Source: Candidatus Rokubacteria bacterium RIFCSPLOWO2_02_FULL_73_56 | GTDB lineage: Bacteria > Methylomirabilota > Methylomirabilia > Rokubacteriales > CSP1-6 | Reading direction: 5' to 3' | Assembly (NCBI GenBank): GCA_001788495.1 | Contig: MGCF01000132.1 | Coordinates: 1 to 37,018, forward strand | Length of the DNA stretch: 37,018 nt | In this document: positions 16,219 through 28,798 of the stretch, one piece after another | Numbering within the stretch: position 1 is the first letter of the stretch | Layout of the letters: every line of letters starts with the position of its first letter | Made by a program: the position numbers and the translations under genes | Notes under the pieces: model-generated | What the model was told of the DNA's origin: nothing | Database searches by the model: none | What the model saw: only the letters and a program-made list of their open reading frames with translations

Positions 16219-18829
16219 CGATCCAGCCCAGGCTCTCCGCGAGCTTCACGCGGAGCGCTTCCTGCTCGCCGAGCCGCTCGCGCTCCTTGTCGACGATCTC
16301 CGCCGGCGCGCGCTCGAGGAACTCCGGCCGGGCGAGCTTGCCCCGCAGGAACTCGATGGTCTCGGCGGCGCGCCGGATCTCCTTCTCGAGCCGCTGGCGC
16401 TCGGCCGCGAGGTCCACGATGCCCTCGAGCTCCACGTAGAGCTCCGCGGCGCCGACGACGGCGAGCGCCGAGTTGCGCGGCCGGGCGGCGGCCGGGTCGA
16501 CCGTCAGGCGCGCCCGCGCCAGGGCCTCGACGAGCGGGCGCTGGGCCTCGAAGAGCCCGCGCGCGTCCGCGGGCGGCCGCAACGTCGCCGTGAGGGTCAC
16601 GCCCGGGGGGATCCGCATCTCGCCGCGGATGTTGCGCACCGCGGTGATCACGTCCATCACCGCGTCCATCGCCCGCTCCGCCTCGGGGGCGTGACGCCTG
16701 CCGCCGGCCTTCGGGTACGGCGCCACCATGATCGAGTCGCCCGCGTGCGGCAGGCGCTGCCACAGCTCCTCGGTGATGAACGGCATGAAGGGATGCAGCA
16801 ACCGGAGCGTCGTCTCGAGCACCGTGACCAGGGTGTGCTGGGTCCGCAGACGCTGGACCGGGCTCTCGGGCCGGTAGAGCGAGAGCTTGGCGATCTCGAG
16901 GTACCAGTCGCAGAACTCGTGCCAGAGGAACTGGTAGATCGCCGAGGCGGCGTCGTTGAAGCGGTAGCGCCGCAGGTGCGCGCGCACGGCGAGGATCGTC
17001 GCGGCGAGACGGCCCTCGATCCACGCGTCGGCCGGCGTGCGCGGGGCGCGGCGGGCGCGCGCGGCGTCGTAGCCGTCGAGGTTCGCGAGGACCAGCCGCG
17101 CGGCGTTCCAGAGCTTGTTGGCGAAGTTCCGGTAGCCCTCGATCCGGTCCTCCGCCAGGCGGATGTCGCGGCCCTGCGCGGCGAGCGCGGCGAGCGTGAA
17201 CCGGAAGGCGTCGGTGCCGTACCGGTCCATCACGACGAGCGGGTCGATCACGTTGCCCTTCGACTTCGACATCTTCTGGCCCTCGGCGTCGCGCACGAGG
17301 GCGTGGATGTAGACGTCGTGGAACGGCACGTCGCCCATGAAGCGCAGGCCGAGCATCGCCATCCGGGCGACCCAGAAGAAGAGGATGTCGAAGCCGGTCA
17401 CGAGCACCGAGGTCGGGTAGTAGCGCCGGAGCTCGGGGGTGTCGTCGGGCCAGCCGAGCGTCGAGAACGGCCAGAGGCCCGAGGAGAACCACGTGTCGAG
17501 CACGTCCTCGTCCTGGCGCACGGCGCCGCCGCACGCCGGACAGCGCGGGACGTCCGTCCGCGAGACGTGCGTGGAGGCGCAGGCCGCACAGTACCAGACC
17601 GGGATGCGGTGACCCCACCAGAGCTGGCGGGAGATCGGCCAGTCGCGGATGTTCTCCATCCAGTGGTAGTAGGTCTTGGTCCAGCCGCGCGGCACGATCC
17701 GGATCCGCCCCTCGCGGACCGCCTTGATCGCGGGCTCGGCCAGCGGCTTCATCCGCACGAACCACTGCCTGGAGACGAGCGGCTCGACCACCGTCTTGCA
17801 GCGATAGCAGACGCCGACCGCGTGGCGGTAGGGCTCGACGCGCTCGACGAGGCCGAGCGCCTGCATGTCCTCGACGATGCGCCGGCGGCACTCGAAGCGG
17901 TCGAGGCCGGCGTAGCGCCCGGCCGCGGCGGTCATCCTGCCGTCGAAGCCGATGACGGTGCGCACCGGCAGGCCGTGACGTCGACCGATCTCGAAGTCCA
18001 CCGGGTCGTGACCCGGCGTGACCTTGATGACGCCGGTCCCGAACTTCGGGTCCACCGCGTCGTCCGCGACCACTTTCACCGAGATCGGGCCGTCCACCGA
18101 GGGGACCTCGAGGATCCGTCCCACGTACTGCGCGTAGCGCTTGTCCTTCGGGTGGACCGCGAGCCCGGTGTCGCCGAGCTTCGTCTCGGGGCGCACCGTG
18201 CCGAGCGTCACGGGTCCGTATTTGATGTAGACGAACTCGGCGTCGCGCTCCTCGCGCTCGACCTCGAGGTCCGAGAGCACGGTCTGGCAGCGCGGGCACC
18301 AGTTGACGATGTAGTCGTCTCGGTAGACGAGCCCTTCCTCCCAGAGCCGCACGAACACCTCGCGCACGGCGCGGGAGAGCCCGGGGTCCATCGTGAAGCG
18401 CTCGCGCGACCAGTCGCAGGAGGCGCCGAGCCGCTTGAGCTGCCGGATGATCGTGCCGCCCGACTCCGCCTTCCAGCGCCACACGCGCTCGACGAACGCC
18501 TCGCGGCCGAGGGCCTGCCGGCTGCTGCCCTCCGAGGCGAGCTGGCGCTCGACGACGTACTGGGTGGCGATGCCCGCGTGGTCCGTGCCCGGCACCCAGA
18601 GGGTGTTGCAGCCGTCCATGCGCCGCAGCCGGACGAGCACGTCCTGGAGCGTGTTGTTGAGCGCGTGGCCCATGTGCAGTGAGCCGGTGACGTTCGGGGG
18701 CGGGATCACGACGCTGAACGGCGTGCCCGGCGCCGCGGGATCCGCCCGGAAGTAGCCGCGCGCCTCCCACACCGGGTACCAGCGCGCCTCGACCGCCGAG
18801 GGCTCGTAGCGATCCGGGATGTCGCTCAT
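16202..18829 (-). CDS. valS: Valyl-tRNA synthetase
   Basis: An 875-aa class I aminoacyl-tRNA synthetase charging tRNA-Val. The HIGH motif is HMGH at 52-55, followed by [13 protein letters not shown]. The CP1 editing domain lies within about 150-340, KMSKSKGN at about 517-524 is the second signature, and an anticodon-binding region follows. A C-terminal coiled coil (about 805-870, [18 protein letters not shown]) is the tRNA-clamping arm typical of ValRS and separates it from IleRS and LeuRS. ATG 18829 lies 10 nt after the stop of the secreted-protein gene. It is shorter than E. coli ValS but within the family range. Confidence 0.97.
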   Translation of the reverse strand: MSDIPDRYEPSAVEARWYPVWEARGYFRADPAAPGTPFSVVIPPPNVTGSLHMGHALNNTLQDVLVRLRRMDGCNTLWVPGTDHAGIATQYVVERQLASEGSSRQALGREAFVERVWRWKAESGGTIIRQLKRLGASCDWSRERFTMDPGLSRAVREVFVRLWEEGLVYRDDYIVNWCPRCQTVLSDLEVEREERDAEFVYIKYGPVTLGTVRPETKLGDTGLAVHPKDKRYAQYVGRILEVPSVDGPISVKVVADDAVDPKFGTGVIKVTPGHDPVDFEIGRRHGLPVRTVIGFDGRMTAAAGRYAGLDRFECRRRIVEDMQALGLVERVEPYRHAVGVCYRCKTVVEPLVSRQWFVRMKPLAEPAIKAVREGRIRIVPRGWTKTYYHWMENIRDWPISRQLWWGHRIPVWYCAACASTHVSRTDVPRCPACGGAVRQDEDVLDTWFSSGLWPFSTLGWPDDTPELRRYYPTSVLVTGFDILFFWVARMAMLGLRFMGDVPFHDVYIHALVRDAEGQKMSKSKGNVIDPLVVMDRYGTDAFRFTLAALAAQGRDIRLAEDRIEGYRNFANKLWNAARLVLANLDGYDAARARRAPRTPADAWIEGRLAATILAVRAHLRRYRFNDAASAIYQFLWHEFCDWYLEIAKLSLYRPESPVQRLRTQHTLVTVLETTLRLLHPFMPFITEELWQRLPHAGDSIMVAPYPKAGGRRHAPEAERAMDAVMDVITAVRNIRGEMRIPPGVTLTATLRPPADARGLFEAQRPLVEALARARLTVDPAAARPRNSALAVVGAAELYVELEGIVDLAAERQRLEKEIRRAAETIEFLRGKLARPEFLERAPAEIVDKERERLGEQEALRVKLAESLGWIGDGAA

Positions 18830-18839
18830 GGCGGAGCCG

Positions 18840-19907
18840 TCATTGTAGCACCCGGCTCGCGGCCGTCAGGCGCCACGTGGTGCCGGCGCGCTCCCAGGTG
18901 AGCTCCCACGGCGCGCCGTCGCCGGTCGCGGCGACGGAGACCGTGCGCGGGCGCGTCGCGTCGTCGGGTGCGTCGCACGCCGGCTCCGCCGCGAGCCGTG
19001 CCGGCAGCCGCCGGCGCAGCGCGGGGTCGGGCACGAGGGCCGCCACCGCCTTGCCGTCTCCCGCCGCGACCGCGTCGAGAAAGCGCGCCACGACGGCGCG
19101 CAGCTCGCGGTGCCACGCGTGGTGCTGGACGCGGCCGACGCGGGCGAAGGCGCCACCGACCGGCGCGAGGCGCCAGACATCCTCCCGCTCGGTCTGCGCC
19201 GCGCAGCCGGGTGTCCAGCCCGGGTAGCGGAGCTCGTAGCGGACGCGGAGCGCGCCGCCGCGCAGCGCCCAGGAGCGCGCGAGGAGCCCCTCCGGGTACT
19301 GCTCGGCGGTGCTCCAGGCGGTCCGCACGCCGTCGCCGTCCTGGCGCACCAGCTCGATCCGCAGCGCGCGCGTCCCCCACCCCGAGGCGCCGCCCTCCCA
19401 CGCGGCCAGGAACTGCGGCGCGCCGCCCGGCGCCGGCGGGAGCGGCAGCACGACGGGTCGGCCCTCGCGGTGCACGGTGGCGAGCAGGGCCGCTTCGCCG
19501 CCGAGCCGGCCGTAGACGCGCACGGTGTTGACGCCCGGCGCGTCGCTCAGCTGGAAGGCGCCGACGACGAGCCGCCCGACGCCGACCACGCCGAGGGCGG
19601 CGGCACCCCAGGCCTCGCTGAACCCGTCGAGACGCTCCTGCAGGAATCCCGGCGAGGCGAACACGCCGCCGCTCGCGAGGCTCTCGACGATCTCCTCGTC
19701 GAGCAGCGCGTACATCTCGCGGTACGCGTCGGGCGACTCGGCGTCGACCTGGCGCAGGCCGTCGCGCGCGAGCGCGAGCTGGCGGAACCGGTCCAGGCGG
19801 TCGGGCTGGCCCGCGACGCCGGGCGTGCGCGGGGCGAGGGCGGCGAGCACCAGCACGGCGAGCGTGAGCAGCGATCTCCACGACGTACAACGCGATGGCC
19901 GGCTCAC
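18840..19907 (-). CDS. Secreted protein of unknown function
   Basis: I do not recognise this 355-aa protein. It begins with a classical signal peptide: an Arg-rich start, then [14 protein letters not shown], then a plausible AxA cleavage region before residue about 35. It is therefore exported and probably periplasmic. The mature part starts with a helical segment ([21 protein letters not shown]). It continues with beta-rich stretches and two isolated cysteines (GCAAQ and ACDAP). Near the C-terminus is an [17 protein letters not shown] helix, reminiscent of SnoaL/NTF2-like small helices but not assignable. The start is GTG 19907; upstream ATGs would run antisense into lptFG. Only 22 bp separate it from the divergent lptFG start. 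It is first in line before valS. Confidence 0.7.
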   Translation of the reverse strand: MSRPSRCTSWRSLLTLAVLVLAALAPRTPGVAGQPDRLDRFRQLALARDGLRQVDAESPDAYREMYALLDEEIVESLASGGVFASPGFLQERLDGFSEAWGAAALGVVGVGRLVVGAFQLSDAPGVNTVRVYGRLGGEAALLATVHREGRPVVLPLPPAPGGAPQFLAAWEGGASGWGTRALRIELVRQDGDGVRTAWSTAEQYPEGLLARSWALRGGALRVRYELRYPGWTPGCAAQTEREDVWRLAPVGGAFARVGRVQHHAWHRELRAVVARFLDAVAAGDGKAVAALVPDPALRRRLPARLAAEPACDAPDDATRPRTVSVAATGDGAPWELTWERAGTTWRLTAASRVLQ

Positions 19908-19929
19908 GGGCCTATGGTACAACAGACGC

Positions 19930-22290
19930 GTGAAGTTCCTCGTGCTCGATCGGTACGTCCTGCGCGAGCTCGTATCCCCGTTCGTGTTCGGCGGGGCGCT
20001 CTTCACATTCTTTCTCGTCATCGACCGGATCTATCACCTCACCGACCTCGTCATCACGAAGGGCGTGCCGTTCTACCTCGTCGTCCAGCTCCTCGTGTTC
20101 ATGCTCCCGTCCTTTCTCGCCCACACGCTGCCGATGGCGCTCCTGGTCGCGGTCCTGCTGGCCGGCGGGCGCCTCGCGGGCGACCTCGAGATCGTCGCGT
20201 TCAAGTCCGCGGGCGTGAACCCGCTCCGCCTGTTCCGGCCCGTGCTCGCGGCCGCCGCCGTGGTCGCGCTCGCGACGGCGGCGCTCACGCTCGCGCTCAA
20301 CCCGCTCGCGAACCGCGAGTTCCAGCGCCAGCTCTTCACGATCCTCCGCGCGCGCGCGGTGAGCGGGCTCCAGGAGCGCGTATTCAACACGACCTTCGGC
20401 GGCATGACGATCTACGTCGAGGACGTCAGCGCCTCGCAGGTCGCGCTGCGCGGACTGCTGGTGTCGGACGAGCGGGACCCGAGCCTGTCGCGGATCATCA
20501 CGGCGCGCGAGGGGCGACTCCTCACCGACGACGTCAACCGGCGCATCACGCTCCGGCTGATCGACGGCGCCGTCAACGAGGCCGACGTGATGCCGGCGAA
20601 TCCGCCGCAGGGCGTCGCCGGCGACGCGCGCCCGCGCGGCGGCGCCGCGAGCGCGGCGCGCTACCGCCACACGCGGTTCGGCATCTACGACATGAGCCTG
20701 TCCGTCGACTCGCCGCTCAGCGGGGCGCCGCGCGTGGAGAAGCCGGAGAAGGACCTGAGCCTCGGCGCGCTCGCCGCCCGGATCGCGGAGTTCCGGGGCG
20801 ACGCCCACAGCCGGGCGCCCTTCCAGCTCGAGCGGCACAAGCGGTACGCGCTGCCGCTGGCGGCGCTCGTGTTCGCGCTCGTGGCGTTCCCGCTCGCGGT
20901 CCGCTCGCACCGGGGCGGCCGGAGCATCGCGCTCGTCGGCAGCCTCGTGATCCTGGTGGCCTACTACATGCTCATGGCCGCGCTCGAGAGCTCGGCGCTG
21001 CGCCTGCGCATCCGGCCGTGGATGGCCGTCTGGGCGCCGAACGTGCTCTTCGCGGCCGCCGGGCTCGGGCTGCTCGCCGCCGTGGTGCGCGAGTGGCGCT
21101 GGCCCGCGGTGCCGTGGCTCTGGCGCGCGCTCGCCGCGCACGGGACGCGGCAGGCGCCGCGGGGCGCGCGGCCGGTGCGCGTGCAGGCGGCGGGCGCCGC
21201 GCGCGAGTCGACGCACATCGTCGACCGGTACCTCGTGCGCGAGTACCTGACGTTCATGGGGATCGGGCTGCTGGTGGCGGCGGCGTTGTTCGTGGTGATC
21301 GACCTGGGCCAGACGCTCGACCGCTACCTTCGCGCCAAGCCGCCCCTGCTCTACATCCTCGAGCACTTCGCCTACCGCCTGCCGGCGGCCCTGCACGGCG
21401 GGCTGCCGGTCGTGATGCTCGTCGCGACGATCTTTCTCTACCTCTCGCTCTCGCGCTACCACGAGCTCACGGCGCTCAAGGCGGCCGGCGTGAGCCTCTA
21501 CCGGGTCAGCCTGCCGGTCCTCGGGCTCGCGCTGCTCGTCGCGATCGGGTCGGGCTTCTTCCAGGAGCTCGCCCTGCCGGTCCTGAACGAGCGCGGCGAC
21601 GAGGTGGACCGCGTGAAGATCCGCGGCCAGGCGCCGCGGCACCTGCAGTCGCAGCAGCGCCTGTGGCTCCGGAGCGCCGACAGCCGCTTCTACCGGGTCG
21701 AGCTGCTCCACCCGGGCACGAGCGACATGTACGGTGTCACGGTGCTCGAGCTCGACCGCGACTTCCACCTCACGGGCCGCCTCGACGCGCGCCGGGCCCA
21801 CTGGACCGCGCCCGGCTGGGAGCTCAGCGAAGGCGCCTACCGGGAGATCGGGCGAGAGGGCCAGGTGCAGACCGTGCCGTTCGTCTGGACCGCGCTCGAC
21901 CTGAAGGAGGAGATGGAGGACTTCACCCGCATCCAGAAGCCGGTGAGCGCGATGAGCTACCGCGAGCTGCGCGACTACGTCACGGAGCTCGAGGCGGCCG
22001 GCTTCCAGGTCAAGAAGTACCTGGTCGAGCTCTACTCGAAGCTCTCGTTCCCGCTGGTCAACCTGGCGATGGTCCTGGTCGCGATCCCCTTCGCGCTCCA
22101 GTCGCCCCGCGGCGGCCGCGTCTTCGGCATCGGCCTCGCCATCGCGATCATGGCGGGCTACCTGGTCGTGCACTACGTGGCGCTCGCGTTCGCGCGCGCG
22201 GACCTCCTGCCGCCGCTGCTGGCGGCGTGGACGGCGAACGTGATCTTCTTCGGGATCGGGATCTCGCTCCTGCTCCGCGCCCGGACCTAG
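19930..22290 (+). CDS. lptFG: LptF-LptG fusion, LPS export ABC transporter permease
   Basis: A single uninterrupted 786-codon ORF encodes two YjgP/YjgQ permeases in tandem. Residues 1 to about 390 form an LptF-like unit: three N-terminal TM helices, a periplasmic beta-jellyroll (about 130-290) and three C-terminal TM helices. The cytoplasmic coupling segment VAFKSAGVNP is near residue 90. A linker (about 390-428, rich in Arg, Ala and Pro) joins an LptG-like unit from IVDRYLVREYLTF onward, with its own coupling segment LTALKAAGVSLYR near 513, second jellyroll and three final helices. LptF and LptG normally are separate proteins that pair with LptB2 to extract LPS from the inner membrane. The start is GTG 19930 (VKFLVLDRYVLREL); longer upstream starts overlap the divergent gene. 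lptB, lptA and lptC lie 9-13 kb away. Confidence 0.93.
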   Translation: MKFLVLDRYVLRELVSPFVFGGALFTFFLVIDRIYHLTDLVITKGVPFYLVVQLLVFMLPSFLAHTLPMALLVAVLLAGGRLAGDLEIVAFKSAGVNPLRLFRPVLAAAAVVALATAALTLALNPLANREFQRQLFTILRARAVSGLQERVFNTTFGGMTIYVEDVSASQVALRGLLVSDERDPSLSRIITAREGRLLTDDVNRRITLRLIDGAVNEADVMPANPPQGVAGDARPRGGAASAARYRHTRFGIYDMSLSVDSPLSGAPRVEKPEKDLSLGALAARIAEFRGDAHSRAPFQLERHKRYALPLAALVFALVAFPLAVRSHRGGRSIALVGSLVILVAYYMLMAALESSALRLRIRPWMAVWAPNVLFAAAGLGLLAAVVREWRWPAVPWLWRALAAHGTRQAPRGARPVRVQAAGAARESTHIVDRYLVREYLTFMGIGLLVAAALFVVIDLGQTLDRYLRAKPPLLYILEHFAYRLPAALHGGLPVVMLVATIFLYLSLSRYHELTALKAAGVSLYRVSLPVLGLALLVAIGSGFFQELALPVLNERGDEVDRVKIRGQAPRHLQSQQRLWLRSADSRFYRVELLHPGTSDMYGVTVLELDRDFHLTGRLDARRAHWTAPGWELSEGAYREIGREGQVQTVPFVWTALDLKEEMEDFTRIQKPVSAMSYRELRDYVTELEAAGFQVKKYLVELYSKLSFPLVNLAMVLVAIPFALQSPRGGRVFGIGLAIAIMAGYLVVHYVALAFARADLLPPLLAAWTANVIFFGIGISLLLRART

Positions 22291-22295
22291 TGACG

Positions 22296-22365
22296 TGGGG
22301 GGCCCCGACATGGCCTCCCACGCCCCCCAAACGCTCGGAGCGCCCCGGGGAACCCGTGGCGCTCC
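22296..22365. terminator. Two hairpins between convergent genes, possible bidirectional terminator
   Basis: The 133-bp spacer between the lptFG stop and the UPF0182 stop holds two perfect inverted repeats. TGGGGGGC (22296-22303) pairs with GCCCCCCA (22322-22329). GGAGCGCC (22337-22344) pairs with GGCGCTCC (22358-22365), with an inner CGGG/CCCG extension around a GAA loop. Neither is followed by a U-run in either direction, so they may be barriers or 3'-end protecting hairpins rather than classical terminators. Confidence 0.4.
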
Positions 22366-22423
22366 TCGATACTCCGACAGGCCCTGCCCGGCTCGCGCGC
22401 TGACCGTTCGTGAGTAATGCGGG

Positions 22424-25153
22424 CTAGCGCCGGCCCTCGGCGAGGGCGCGCAGCATCTCCTCGAGGCGCTTCTGCTCGGCCCCGTACGCCGCCCAGTCCC
22501 CGCGCCGCAGGGCCTCCTGGGCCCGGGACCACGCTTCCCACGCCTGGCGGCCGAGCGCGTGCAGGGCCGCGGTGCCGGCGTCGAGCGCCGCGCCGGGGCG
22601 CGGCGGGCCGGACGGCGCGGCGGGCGCCGACGGCGCGCGGCCGCCGAAGATGCGCGCCAGCGACTGCTCGAGCGTCGGCTCCATGGCGATCTGGTTGCCG
22701 TACGCGACGATGACGCGCCGGAGCTCGGGGAGCGCGCCCTGCTCGGAGGCCGCGAGGTAGAGCGGCTGGACGTAGATCAGCGACTGCTCGATCGGGAACG
22801 CGAGCAGCGAGCCCCGGATCACGCTCGAGCCCCGCTGGTTCCACAGCGAGAGCTGCTGCGAGATGACCGGGTCCTGGTCGATGCGCGCGTCGATCTGGCG
22901 CGGCCCGAAGACCAGCTTCTGCTTGGGGAAGTCGAAGACGACCAGGCGGCCGTAGTTCGGCGGGTCCGAGCGGGCCGCCAGCCACGCGATCATGTTGTCG
23001 CGCCGGCTCGGGTTGAAGAGCGTGAGCAGGACGAACTCCTCCCGCCGCTCGGCCGGGAGCCGCATGACCGTGTAGTACGGCTCCATCTCGCGGTCGCGCC
23101 CCTCGATCGAGCGCCGCGGGATCGCCCAGAGATCCTCCTTGTTGTAGAACACCTGCGGGTCGTGCATGTGGTACACGGCGTACTTCCGCGCCTGGATCGC
23201 GAAGAGGTCCTCCGGATAGCGGATGTGCTCGCGCAGGTCGGCGGGCATCGCGTCGAGCGGCTTGAGCAGGCCGGGAAACGCCCGCGCCCAGGCCCGCACG
23301 AGCGGGTCGCCCGGGTCGGCGAGGTAGAACATCACGGCGCCGCTGTAGGCGTCGACCGTCGCCTTGACCGAGTTGCGGATGTAGTTGCCGACGCCGGGCA
23401 CGGGGTCCGAGTACGGGTAGCGGTCGGTCGTCGTGTAGCCGTCCAGCATCCAGACGAGCCGCCCGTCCTTCGTCACCACGATGTACGGATCGCGGTCGTA
23501 GCGGAAGAACGGCGCAATCTGCCGCACGCGGCGCGCGACGGCCCGGTGCATCATGACGCGGCTCTCGGGCGTGAGGTCGTTCGAGAGGAGCAGGTTCTTC
23601 TCGCCGAAGCGCGCGGCGAACGCGAGCTTCTTGAGCCAGGAGTCGATCGGGATGCCGCCCTGGCCGGCGTAGCGGGTGTAGACGTTCTGGTCGCCCGCGG
23701 GGTAGTCCAGCTCCTGGGCGCGGGTGCGCACGATGACGTACTCGTTGGAGAACTCGCCGAAGTAGATCTCGGGCCGCGTGATCTTCGGGAACGCGTCGGT
23801 CGTCACGGGCGGGATGTCCTTGGCGAAGAAGTCGGGCAGTCCCTCGGGCGTCACCCGGTTCACGGGGCCCACGACGACGCCGTAGCCGTGCGTGAAGGCC
23901 AGGCGCTCGTTGATCCAGCCCGGGGACTGCAGGTGCTGGTAGGAAAGCTCCCGCGGCGAGAGCATCAACTGGCGGTACTCGCCGTCCAGCGTGTAGCGGT
24001 CGTTGTCGACGTCCACGAACTTGTAGTAGGTCCGGATCTCCTGGAGCTGACCGTACGTGCGCAGCAGCGGCCGGTGATCCCAGAGCCGGATGTTCTTGAT
24101 CGTGGCGGCGTTGCGCGCGAGCGCCCGCGCGTCGAGGGTCTCCTCGGCCGGGAACCCGCGCTCCTCGATCCGGTCGAGCCCGTAGGCCTGGCGGGTCATC
24201 CGGATGTTGTGCTCGATGAACGGCCGCTCGGCGACGAACTCGTTCGGCGCCACGCGGAAGCGCTGGAGCAGCGCCGGATAGATCCCCAGACCACCGACCC
24301 AGGCGAGGCCGAGGACCAGGAGGCCGGCGACGACGAAGCGCAGCCCCGGCCGGCCGATCTGGAGCACGCACGCCACGGCGCAGAGCGCGGCGAGCACGGC
24401 GAGGGCGCCGAGCACCGGGAGCGAGCCGTAGACGTCCGTGTACGCGGCGCCGAACACGACCCCGCGGGGCGAGTAGACCAGCTCGAACCGGTCGAGCCAG
24501 AAGCCGACCGCGCGGAGCGCGAGCGCCAGCGCGGCGAGCCCCAGCAGGTGCGCGCGCGCCCCCGCCGCGAGGCGCGGGCCGCGCGTCGTGAGCACGAGGC
24601 TCCGCTGCAGCACGTAGATGACGAGCGTGAGCAGGATCGTGGCCGTCGCGAGCGTGAAGGCCCAGCCGTGGACCAGCCGCCAGAACGGCAGCACGAAGAC
24701 GAAGAACGACAGGTCGCGCCCGAACAGCGGGTCCGCGATCCCGAACGGCCCGCCGTTCAGGTACTCGAGCACGGTCTGCCAGTGCGCGGTGGCGCGGAGC
24801 CCCGAGACCAGCGCGAGCAGCGCGAGCACGATCGGCAGGAAGCGGCGGATCAGCGGCTCGATCACCACCCGCCCGGGCAGGCCGAGCTGGTCCTCGAGCT
24901 CCCAGATCACGTCGGGCGCCGCCGTCCGCGCCGCGAACGTGAGGTTCGCCCAGAGAAAGACCAGCACGCCGACCGCCATCGCGAGGAACAGCGCGCCCCG
25001 CAGCGCGAGGATCCCGGTGAACACCTGCGTGTACCCGACCTCGCCGAACCACAGCCAGTCGGTGTAGAAGGGCACGACCTGGACGGCGAGCCCCAGGACG
25101 AGGAAGACGAGGAGCAGGATGACGATGGGCTGCGGCCGGCTCATCCGCGGCAC
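22424..25153 (-). CDS. UPF0182 family membrane protein
   Basis: A 909-aa protein of the UPF0182 (COG1615) family, whose function is not established. The N-terminal third contains about seven hydrophobic segments, starting PIVILLLVFLVLGLAV, with family-typical YTDWLWFGEVGYTQVF after the first. The remaining 600 residues form a large soluble, probably extracytoplasmic region with the conserved PFIEHNI-RMTRQAYGL, NIRLWDHRPLL and WMLDGYTTTDRYPYS stretches, and the C-terminus is Pro/Ala-rich then helical. The start is GTG 25153, 10 nt after the ahcY stop with a TGAGG ribosome site; ATG 25144 is the alternative. Linkage to metK-ahcY gives no clear functional clue. Confidence 0.88.
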   Translation of the reverse strand: MPRMSRPQPIVILLLVFLVLGLAVQVVPFYTDWLWFGEVGYTQVFTGILALRGALFLAMAVGVLVFLWANLTFAARTAAPDVIWELEDQLGLPGRVVIEPLIRRFLPIVLALLALVSGLRATAHWQTVLEYLNGGPFGIADPLFGRDLSFFVFVLPFWRLVHGWAFTLATATILLTLVIYVLQRSLVLTTRGPRLAAGARAHLLGLAALALALRAVGFWLDRFELVYSPRGVVFGAAYTDVYGSLPVLGALAVLAALCAVACVLQIGRPGLRFVVAGLLVLGLAWVGGLGIYPALLQRFRVAPNEFVAERPFIEHNIRMTRQAYGLDRIEERGFPAEETLDARALARNAATIKNIRLWDHRPLLRTYGQLQEIRTYYKFVDVDNDRYTLDGEYRQLMLSPRELSYQHLQSPGWINERLAFTHGYGVVVGPVNRVTPEGLPDFFAKDIPPVTTDAFPKITRPEIYFGEFSNEYVIVRTRAQELDYPAGDQNVYTRYAGQGGIPIDSWLKKLAFAARFGEKNLLLSNDLTPESRVMMHRAVARRVRQIAPFFRYDRDPYIVVTKDGRLVWMLDGYTTTDRYPYSDPVPGVGNYIRNSVKATVDAYSGAVMFYLADPGDPLVRAWARAFPGLLKPLDAMPADLREHIRYPEDLFAIQARKYAVYHMHDPQVFYNKEDLWAIPRRSIEGRDREMEPYYTVMRLPAERREEFVLLTLFNPSRRDNMIAWLAARSDPPNYGRLVVFDFPKQKLVFGPRQIDARIDQDPVISQQLSLWNQRGSSVIRGSLLAFPIEQSLIYVQPLYLAASEQGALPELRRVIVAYGNQIAMEPTLEQSLARIFGGRAPSAPAAPSGPPRPGAALDAGTAALHALGRQAWEAWSRAQEALRRGDWAAYGAEQKRLEEMLRALAEGRR

Positions 25154-25163
25154 CGTGCCGGCC

Positions 25164-27679
<2,516 letters not shown>

Positions 27680-27745
27680 GCCCACCCTCCAGGGCGTCGT
27701 CGTGACCGAGGCGACGCACGCTGTGCCACTGTAACACGGAACCTC

Positions 27746-28798
27746 TCAGGGCCGAACGCCCGCGAGCCGCCGCTTGAGCTCGTCGAGCACCGGGACCGGC
27801 CAGGGATCGACGCCGCGGGCGAGCGCCGCGTAGAAGCTCACCCACTGCCCGAGGCACGCCAGCGACAGCAGGCGCGCCGCGGCGCCGCGGCCGCGCGTCC
27901 AGCACTCCGTGACGCCGCCCGCGGCGGGCGCGAGCAGCTCGCGCAGCAGCGCGAACCGCTGCGCGATGGCCGGCGGCTCGCCGGTGTCGCGGAGGAGCAC
28001 CGCGTGGAGCGCGCGCGCGTCCGGCGGGCGCCACGCCTCCACCTCGTTGTGGTTCATCTCCGGCACCGCGCCGGCCAGCGCGAAGCGCTTGGCGTTCTCC
28101 TCGAGGTCCGTCTTCCAGCGGTAGGCCACCGGGCCGGTCAGCGGACCCCCGTAGACGGCGGGGAGTCGCTCGCCCAGGGCGAGCGCGAGCCGCTTGGCCT
28201 CGTTCCCCGCCGCCGGCCGCTCCGGCCCGAGCTCGGCGCTCAGCGCGGCGACCACGTCGAGCGCCTCGCCGAGCTCGGCGTCGGTCGCGACGGCGAGGTC
28301 CACCGCCTGGAGCACCCGCGCGGCGGCGAAGAAGAGGTAGCCGAGCGCCATCCGCGGCATCAGGCCCCCCGGGAGCGCGACGCTCGGCACCGCGCGGGCC
28401 CGCGCGAGCGCGGCGAGCGGGCCGCCCGACGTGAGGGCCACGAGCGCGGCGCCCCGCGCGAGCGCGGCCTCGGCGGCCGACAGCACCTCGGCGGTGCCGC
28501 CCGAGTAGGACGAGGCGATGACCAGCGCGTGCGGGCCCGCGGCGGCCGGCAGGCCGTAGCCGCGGTGGACGAGGATCGGGACCTCGAGGTGCCCGGCGGC
28601 GCACGCGGCCAGCAGGTCGCCGCCCGCCGCCGAGCCGCCCATGCCCGCGACCACGACGAGCGCGGGCCGGCGGGCGGCGAGCGGCGGCTCGGCGCGGAGC
28701 GCCGCGCCGGCGCGGCAGTGCCGCGGGAACGCGGCGAGCACGTCGCGGGCGCGGTGCGGGTCGCCGCGCTCGTAGAGGGCCGGGTCGTCGAGCGTCAC
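27746..28798 (-). CDS. Bifunctional phosphoglucose/phosphomannose isomerase family (SIS domains)
   Basis: A 350-aa protein with two SIS folds. GMGGSAAGGD (52-61) and SSYSGGTAEVLSAAE (96-110) bind the sugar phosphate. The C-terminal part contains MNHNEVEAW, the PGI/PMI family signature with the catalytic His/Glu region. Archaeal and bacterial relatives interconvert fructose 6-phosphate with glucose 6-phosphate and mannose 6-phosphate. The start is GTG 28798, overlapping the stop of a 37-aa ORF as GTGA; the frame open to 28867 has an Arg-rich start and no support. Neighbouring kds and lpt genes suggest supply of hexose phosphates for envelope glycans. It could instead be an uncharacterised SIS isomerase. 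Confidence 0.85.
   Translation of the reverse strand: MTLDDPALYERGDPHRARDVLAAFPRHCRAGAALRAEPPLAARRPALVVVAGMGGSAAGGDLLAACAAGHLEVPILVHRGYGLPAAAGPHALVIASSYSGGTAEVLSAAEAALARGAALVALTSGGPLAALARARAVPSVALPGGLMPRMALGYLFFAAARVLQAVDLAVATDAELGEALDVVAALSAELGPERPAAGNEAKRLALALGERLPAVYGGPLTGPVAYRWKTDLEENAKRFALAGAVPEMNHNEVEAWRPPDARALHAVLLRDTGEPPAIAQRFALLRELLAPAAGGVTECWTRGRGAAARLLSLACLGQWVSFYAALARGVDPWPVPVLDELKRRLAGVRP

Noticed and set aside
15500-18682. 1060-codon plus-strand frame over birA and valS
   Set aside because: Low-complexity Arg/Ala/Glu translation, antisense to well-supported genes.
16215-18770. 851-codon alternative minus-strand frame inside valS
   Set aside because: Arg-rich frame-shifted reading of valS; the valS frame has HMGH and KMSKS.
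19908-19929. Divergent promoters between the secreted-protein gene and lptFG
   Set aside because: TATGGT and TACCAT resemble -10 boxes, but no -35 at proper spacing is visible on either strand.
27713-27728. Sigma54 promoter before metK (TGGCAC present)
   Set aside because: The GC of the -12 element falls 2 nt too close to the GG of the -24 element.
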